A DNA stretch of 7,629 nucleotides from positions 78,720 through 86,348 of the forward strand of contig DNYJ01000038.1 in assembly GCA_003505155.1 (NCBI GenBank), given 5' to 3'. The DNA is from Candidatus Uhrbacteria bacterium (GTDB lineage: Bacteria; Patescibacteriota; Patescibacteriia; UBA9934; UBA10169). A model generated the notes under the pieces. It did no database searches and was not told the DNA's origin. It worked only from the letters and a program-made list of their open reading frames with translations. Below are positions 5,170-7,629 of the stretch, piece by piece (position 1 is the stretch's first letter; each line of letters begins with the position of its first letter). A program made the position numbers and the translations under genes.

Positions 5170-5386
5170 AGGTGGATTTGCGCAAACCGTTCTCCAAATC
5201 CAGGAGAAAATCTTCCGAGTAGAGACCCGTCGTCCTGAAATCTGCGGCAACTTCGCCGATTGGATCTCGCAACTGCAACTCAAATACCCTGGAAACTAAA
5301 GATCGATAGGCTCGTGCCTGATCTCTCAACCGAGAATATTCCGTCTTTGAGAGCGTGATAGAACCTCTCGTGGGTTGTCTCAACAT
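5147..5386 (-). CDS. RelB-like antitoxin, partner of the adjacent toxin
   Basis: The 79-residue product is assigned as antitoxin from position, size and composition. Its N-terminal half, GSITLSKTEYSRLRDQARAY at 8-27, resembles a short DNA-binding or dimerisation segment. The C-terminal half, ADFRTTGLYSEDFLLDLENG followed by LRKSTYAK (49-75), resembles antitoxin tails in CPR toxin-antitoxin loci, where a D..EGL.KSSY-like ending is frequent; that comparison is from memory. I chose the ATG at 5386; the open frame continues upstream to 5632, inside the Nudix gene in another frame. A TATACT hexamer lies 9 bases before this ATG, consistent with a leaderless transcript and independent expression. 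The stop lies 23 bases inside the toxin gene. Antitoxins of this sort usually repress their own promoter, but no operator is evident in the short upstream region. Confidence 0.75.
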   Translation of the reverse strand: MLRQPTRGSITLSKTEYSRLRDQARAYRSLVSRVFELQLRDPIGEVAADFRTTGLYSEDFLLDLENGLRKSTYAKRHSR

Positions 5387-5395
5387 ACAACCATC

Positions 5396-5401
5396 AGTAT
5401 A
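5396..5401 (-). promoter_or_regulatory. Candidate -10 box of the toxin-antitoxin operon
   Basis: TATACT (5 of 6 to TATAAT) ends 9 bases before the antitoxin ATG at 5386. A TG lies two bases upstream rather than one, so it is not a standard extended -10. No clear -35 is visible at 17 bases. The spacing to the start codon is the same as at rplI and at the NifU-like gene. Confidence 0.5.
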
Positions 5402-5426
5402 AGCAAAAATCCGGACAAAAGCGAAT

Positions 5427-5972
5427 TTACGACGAAGCACCTCGTTCAATGAACTTAATCGCCTGGCGGACGATGGGATCCATGTTGTCGTAACTTGAAC
5501 GACGCAAGACGTCTCCGATCGGCACCCACAGTCCGCGGCGCACGCGTTCGCCCATGTCCTTCGCCGGCTGAATTTGGATGCGGGCGTTCCCGGGAACTTC
5601 AAAGAGATAGTAGTGGATGAATTTGTGAACAAGGTAACCCTTGAACACGAACCGGTCGCGGAACCAGATGTCGTTCGTGCCGAGGCGCCGCAAGAGCGTC
5701 AAGGAGCACAAGCCCAGCTCCTCGCACACTTCGCGCGCGGCCGCTTCTCCAAGCTGTTCTCCGCGGCGGACATGGCCCTTCGGGAACGCCAGCTTGCCAT
5801 AGGAGTCCACGATCATGGCAAATAAAATCCCCTTCCTCGTGCGCTTAAACACAATCCCGCCAGCCGAAACTTCGCGGCGAGTTTTTTCTTCCGCAAACGC
5901 ACCCTCGGGCTTTTTGTGCCGATCGCTTTTAGGAGCTCGCTGGATCGTTCTGGGTCTCTGGTGAGAAGTCAT
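5427..5972 (-). CDS. Nudix hydrolase
   Basis: Nudix enzymes hydrolyse nucleoside diphosphates linked to other groups and often remove damaged or signalling nucleotides. The 181-residue product carries a complete Nudix box, GHVRRGEQLGEAAAREVCEE followed by LGL: G66, E72, R80, E81, E84, E85, G87 and L88 all match G-x5-E-x7-R-E-U-x-E-E-x-G-U. The flanking SAGGIVFKR (37-45) and FPKGHV (63-68) recall the MutT/diadenosine-tetraphosphate hydrolase group; the substrate cannot be told from sequence. The first 35 residues form a basic, probably disordered leader. I chose the ATG at 5972 because no start codon occurs between it and the domain; longer frames reaching 6080 read through the protease gene in another frame. 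It overlaps the protease gene by 44 bases, so the two are translationally coupled. Only a weak GGA precedes the start. The stop is TAA. Confidence 0.93.
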   Translation of the reverse strand: MTSHQRPRTIQRAPKSDRHKKPEGAFAEEKTRREVSAGGIVFKRTRKGILFAMIVDSYGKLAFPKGHVRRGEQLGEAAAREVCEELGLCSLTLLRRLGTNDIWFRDRFVFKGYLVHKFIHYYLFEVPGNARIQIQPAKDMGERVRRGLWVPIGDVLRRSSYDNMDPIVRQAIKFIERGASS

Positions 5973-7221
5973 AGGTTCCGTTAATAATTTGGAGCGCGGC
6001 GTCCATTTGAGGATCCAATCCATTCTCCAAGTCCTCGAGAGAGAATTCGACGGCGACGTCCGGTTCGATCCCCGTCTCATGGATGGAGTTTCCGTTGGGC
6101 GTCAGCCACTCGGCGATCGTGAGCTTTACGCTCGACCCGTCAGAAAGTTCCTGATAGTCCTGCACGGAGCCTTTGCCAAACGTCGTCTCGCCCACGATCG
6201 TCGCCAGATCATAGTCCTTGAGAGCGCCCGCAACGATTTCCGACGCGCTTGCCGAGCCGCCGTTCACGAGAACGACGGTAGGCAGATCGGCAAGGCGAGC
6301 ACGGCCGGATCCGCTCATCGGCTGATCAACTCCTTGAATGCGCTCGATTACCACCGGCCGGCCGTCTACCCATTCGCCCGCCACCTCAATCGCCGAGTCA
6401 AGGAGTCCGCCCGGATTGTTGCGAAGATCCACCACAAGTCCCTTCGCGCCGGAGGTAAGCATTTCCTGAATCGCCTCGCGCCAACGCGCCCCCGTGTCCC
6501 CGTTGAAAAAACTGATGCGAACGCGCGCGATGCCGTCTTTAATTTCCCACGTTACGCTGTCAACGCGAATCGTGTCGCGCACGACGTCCACGTCGCGCAG
6601 ATCGCTCAAGCCGTCGGAGCTGATCGTGAGAGTTACCGTCGTGCCGCGCTCGCCGCGAATCCGCAGGACGGCGTCCTCCACGCTCATCTCAAGCGTATCC
6701 TCTCCGTCAATCGCGAAAATCTTGTCCCCGGAGCGCAAACCTGCTTTCTCGGCAGGCGTTCCCGGCAAAGGAGCGATCACTTGCAACTGGTCGTTTCGGA
6801 TGCCGATTTCCATGCCCACGCCTTCAAAACTCCCCTCGAGTTCCTCATTGAAAATTTCCGTCTCCTCGGGATCGAAGAAAACGGAATAGGGATCGTCAAG
6901 ACCCGAGACGAGCCCTTGCAGAGCGCCATAGAACAGCTCAACGTCGGACACCGGCTGGCGATAATAACTGTCTTTGATGTGGTTCCACGTGTCCCAAAAG
7001 AGCTTAAAATCCACGTCGCGGGAAAGATAAGCCGGCGTCTCTCCCACTCCCATGACGGCTCCTTCACCCTCGGGAACACTTTCTCTCGCCGCGGCTTGCC
7101 GTCCCAAATAAAACCCGATCACGAACGTCGTGAGGACGACAACGATCACAAACAACCCAATCACCGGTTTTGACACCTTCGCTTGCGACAAAATGGGTTT
7201 TTCGACAAGAATCTCATCCAT
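5929..7221 (-). CDS. C-terminal processing (S41) serine protease with PDZ domain
   Basis: This is a CtpA/Prc-type peptidase that trims or degrades proteins from their C-termini outside the membrane. The 430-residue product starts with a short cytoplasmic stretch and one membrane anchor (about 19-40), then an N-terminal domain to about 125, a PDZ domain (about 130-205, with GVGMEIG at 134-140 and LPGTPAEKAGLRSGDKIFAI at 152-171) and the S41 core (about 215-390). The nucleophile is Ser325 in GGSASASEI, with Lys350 in TTFGKGSVQ and Gln354, matching the 25- and 4-residue spacing of Ser430/Lys455/Gln459 in E. coli Prc. The dyad is intact. The tail after about 395 is acidic. The ATG at 7221 gives the full anchor. 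A candidate extended -10 lies 10 bases upstream, so the mRNA is nearly leaderless. It leads an operon with the overlapping Nudix gene. Substrates are unknown; such proteases commonly act on envelope or peptidoglycan-linked proteins. Confidence 0.96.
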   Translation of the reverse strand: MDEILVEKPILSQAKVSKPVIGLFVIVVVLTTFVIGFYLGRQAAARESVPEGEGAVMGVGETPAYLSRDVDFKLFWDTWNHIKDSYYRQPVSDVELFYGALQGLVSGLDDPYSVFFDPEETEIFNEELEGSFEGVGMEIGIRNDQLQVIAPLPGTPAEKAGLRSGDKIFAIDGEDTLEMSVEDAVLRIRGERGTTVTLTISSDGLSDLRDVDVVRDTIRVDSVTWEIKDGIARVRISFFNGDTGARWREAIQEMLTSGAKGLVVDLRNNPGGLLDSAIEVAGEWVDGRPVVIERIQGVDQPMSGSGRARLADLPTVVLVNGGSASASEIVAGALKDYDLATIVGETTFGKGSVQDYQELSDGSSVKLTIAEWLTPNGNSIHETGIEPDVAVEFSLEDLENGLDPQMDAALQIINGTYDFSPETQNDPASS

Positions 7222-7231
7222 AACAGGCCAA

Positions 7232-7240
7232 AGGATACCA
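7232..7240 (-). promoter_or_regulatory. Candidate extended -10 promoter of the S41 protease/Nudix operon
   Basis: The minus strand reads TGGTATCCT, an extended -10 with TATCCT (4 of 6). It ends 10 bases before the protease ATG, so the transcript would carry a leader of only a few bases. A -35 match is not convincing. It sits back to back with the candidate plus-strand promoter at 7245-7273. Confidence 0.42.
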
Positions 7241-7244
7241 TACC

Positions 7245-7273
7245 TTGATCCTGATCTGGAAATCTGCTAGGGT
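7245..7273 (+). promoter_or_regulatory. Candidate promoter of the divergent gene at 7331
   Basis: TTGATC (7245-7250), a 17-base spacer and TAGGGT (7268-7273) preceded by TGC form a spaced -35/-10 pair with a TGn extension. The -10 hexamer itself matches only 3 of 6, so confidence is low. Transcription would start near 7280, giving a leader of about 50 bases to the ATG at 7331. Confidence 0.32.
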
Positions 7274-7320
7274 GGGACGTCCAGCGTTTTGAGCTTCATG
7301 CGAAGCGGCGCTCGGAAAAC

Positions 7321-7325
7321 AGGAG
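7321..7325 (+). promoter_or_regulatory. Shine-Dalgarno site for the gene at 7331
   Basis: AGGAG lies 5 bases before the ATG at 7331. It is the only well-formed ribosome binding site in the window and is the reason for preferring this start to an in-frame ATG at 7298, which would add 11 residues. Confidence 0.65.
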
Positions 7326-7330
7326 AAGCC

Positions 7331-7629
7331 ATGTCCACGCCGGACAACGTCATTCTCTGCATCAAACTTCCCAATCCCCTCACGAGCAAACCGTTGTCTC
7401 TTGAGGAGCTCCACAGACGCATCACGGAAGGCATGAAGCTCGCCCGCGAACATGGGCACGCGACCCAGGTCGTCGGCATGGTCGTGTACTGGGCGCTTCA
7501 GACATTCATCCGTGACTACTGGCGCCAGCTCCTCCCCGGCATCAACCGCGCCGTCAAGGATGGCGAGACGTTCGAAAGCCTGGCGCCGATTGATCTCGAG
7601 AATATGGAGTACCTCGTGCTCCTCATCGA
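7331..7629 (+). CDS. Unrecognised protein, 5' part (runs off right edge)
   Basis: I do not recognise this product. The visible 99 residues from the ATG at 7331 have no stop before the edge. The sequence looks soluble: an N-terminal strand-like stretch (MSTPDNVILCIKLPNPL), a helix with mixed charge (SLEELHRRITEGMKLAREHG, about 23-42), a short hydrophobic helix VVGMVVYWALQTFIRD at 47-62, and YLVLLI at the end of the visible part. No catalytic motif, signal peptide or clear membrane segment is evident; the 47-62 segment is too short and polar at its end to be a confident anchor. It is the only plus-strand gene, divergent from the S41 protease across 109 bases, and the only one with a proper ribosome binding site (AGGAG, 5 bases before the start). 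An in-frame ATG at 7298 is an alternative start. That the frame is coding is supported by the ribosome site and by continuous codons to the edge; its role is unknown. Confidence 0.78.
   Translation, partial: MSTPDNVILCIKLPNPLTSKPLSLEELHRRITEGMKLAREHGHATQVVGMVVYWALQTFIRDYWRQLLPGINRAVKDGETFESLAPIDLENMEYLVLLI

Noticed and set aside
4315..5238. 307-codon open frame on the plus strand
   Set aside because: Antisense to the EI24-like and toxin genes; extremely charged, low-complexity product with no family resemblance.
5147..5632. 161-residue version of the antitoxin
   Set aside because: The additional N-terminal part lies inside the Nudix gene in another frame, and a -10-like box sits just before the internal ATG at 5386.
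5989..7173. 394-codon open frame on the plus strand
   Set aside because: Entirely antisense to the S41 protease, whose catalytic Ser/Lys/Gln and PDZ domain are intact; composition is His/Arg-rich as expected of a shadow frame.

Overview
The window looks like a chromosomal housekeeping segment from a bacterium, most likely a member of the Candidate Phyla Radiation (Patescibacteria). That assignment is an inference. It rests on compact, nearly gap-free gene packing, an almost total lack of Shine-Dalgarno sequences, a CTP synthase of the type I associate with that group, and a small toxin-antitoxin pair of a kind common there. Three genes end in TGA and none has an internal in-frame TGA, so the standard code applies and the UGA-recoding lineages are unlikely. 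Ribosomal protein L9 is present, which argues against the CPR groups that have lost it. All genes but one lie on the minus strand; no gene-free stretch exceeds 300 bases.

Layout, read in minus-strand transcription order from the right. A C-terminal-processing (S41/PDZ) protease at 7221-5929 overlaps a Nudix hydrolase (5972-5427). A RelB-like antitoxin and RelE/ParE-like toxin pair (5386-4912, overlapping by 23 bases) is followed 6 bases later by an EI24/CysZ-like membrane protein (4905-4183). Then come ribosomal protein L9 (4125-3685), CTP synthase (3672-2026) and ribosomal protein L27 (1944-1663). After a 184-base gap, a single-domain NifU-like protein, an unrecognised three-helix membrane protein and MraY (5' part only, running off the left edge) form a tight cluster from 1478 to 1. 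On the plus strand, an unrecognised gene starts at 7331 and runs off the right edge, divergent from the protease.

The most interesting content is non-coding. A 128-base palindromic, MITE-like element with 18/19-base terminal inverted repeats lies between the L27 stop codon and a clear intrinsic terminator. Four minus-strand transcription units have a -10-like hexamer only 9-10 bases before the ATG, which would give leaderless or nearly leaderless mRNAs. Two arrays of short tandem repeats (9-base and 7-base periods) occupy the L27 leader and the region upstream of L9. The L27 gene has its own consensus-like promoter, TTGACA-17-TATATT, whose -35 box overlaps the CTP synthase stop codon.

Functionally the genes serve translation (L9, L27), nucleotide supply (CTP synthase), peptidoglycan synthesis (MraY), Fe-S or related metal handling (NifU-like), envelope proteolysis (S41) and nucleotide sanitation (Nudix). 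I see no evidence of a large novel multi-gene system; the novelty candidates are the palindromic element, the leaderless promoter pattern, and the orphan proteins at 813-1247 and 7331-7629.
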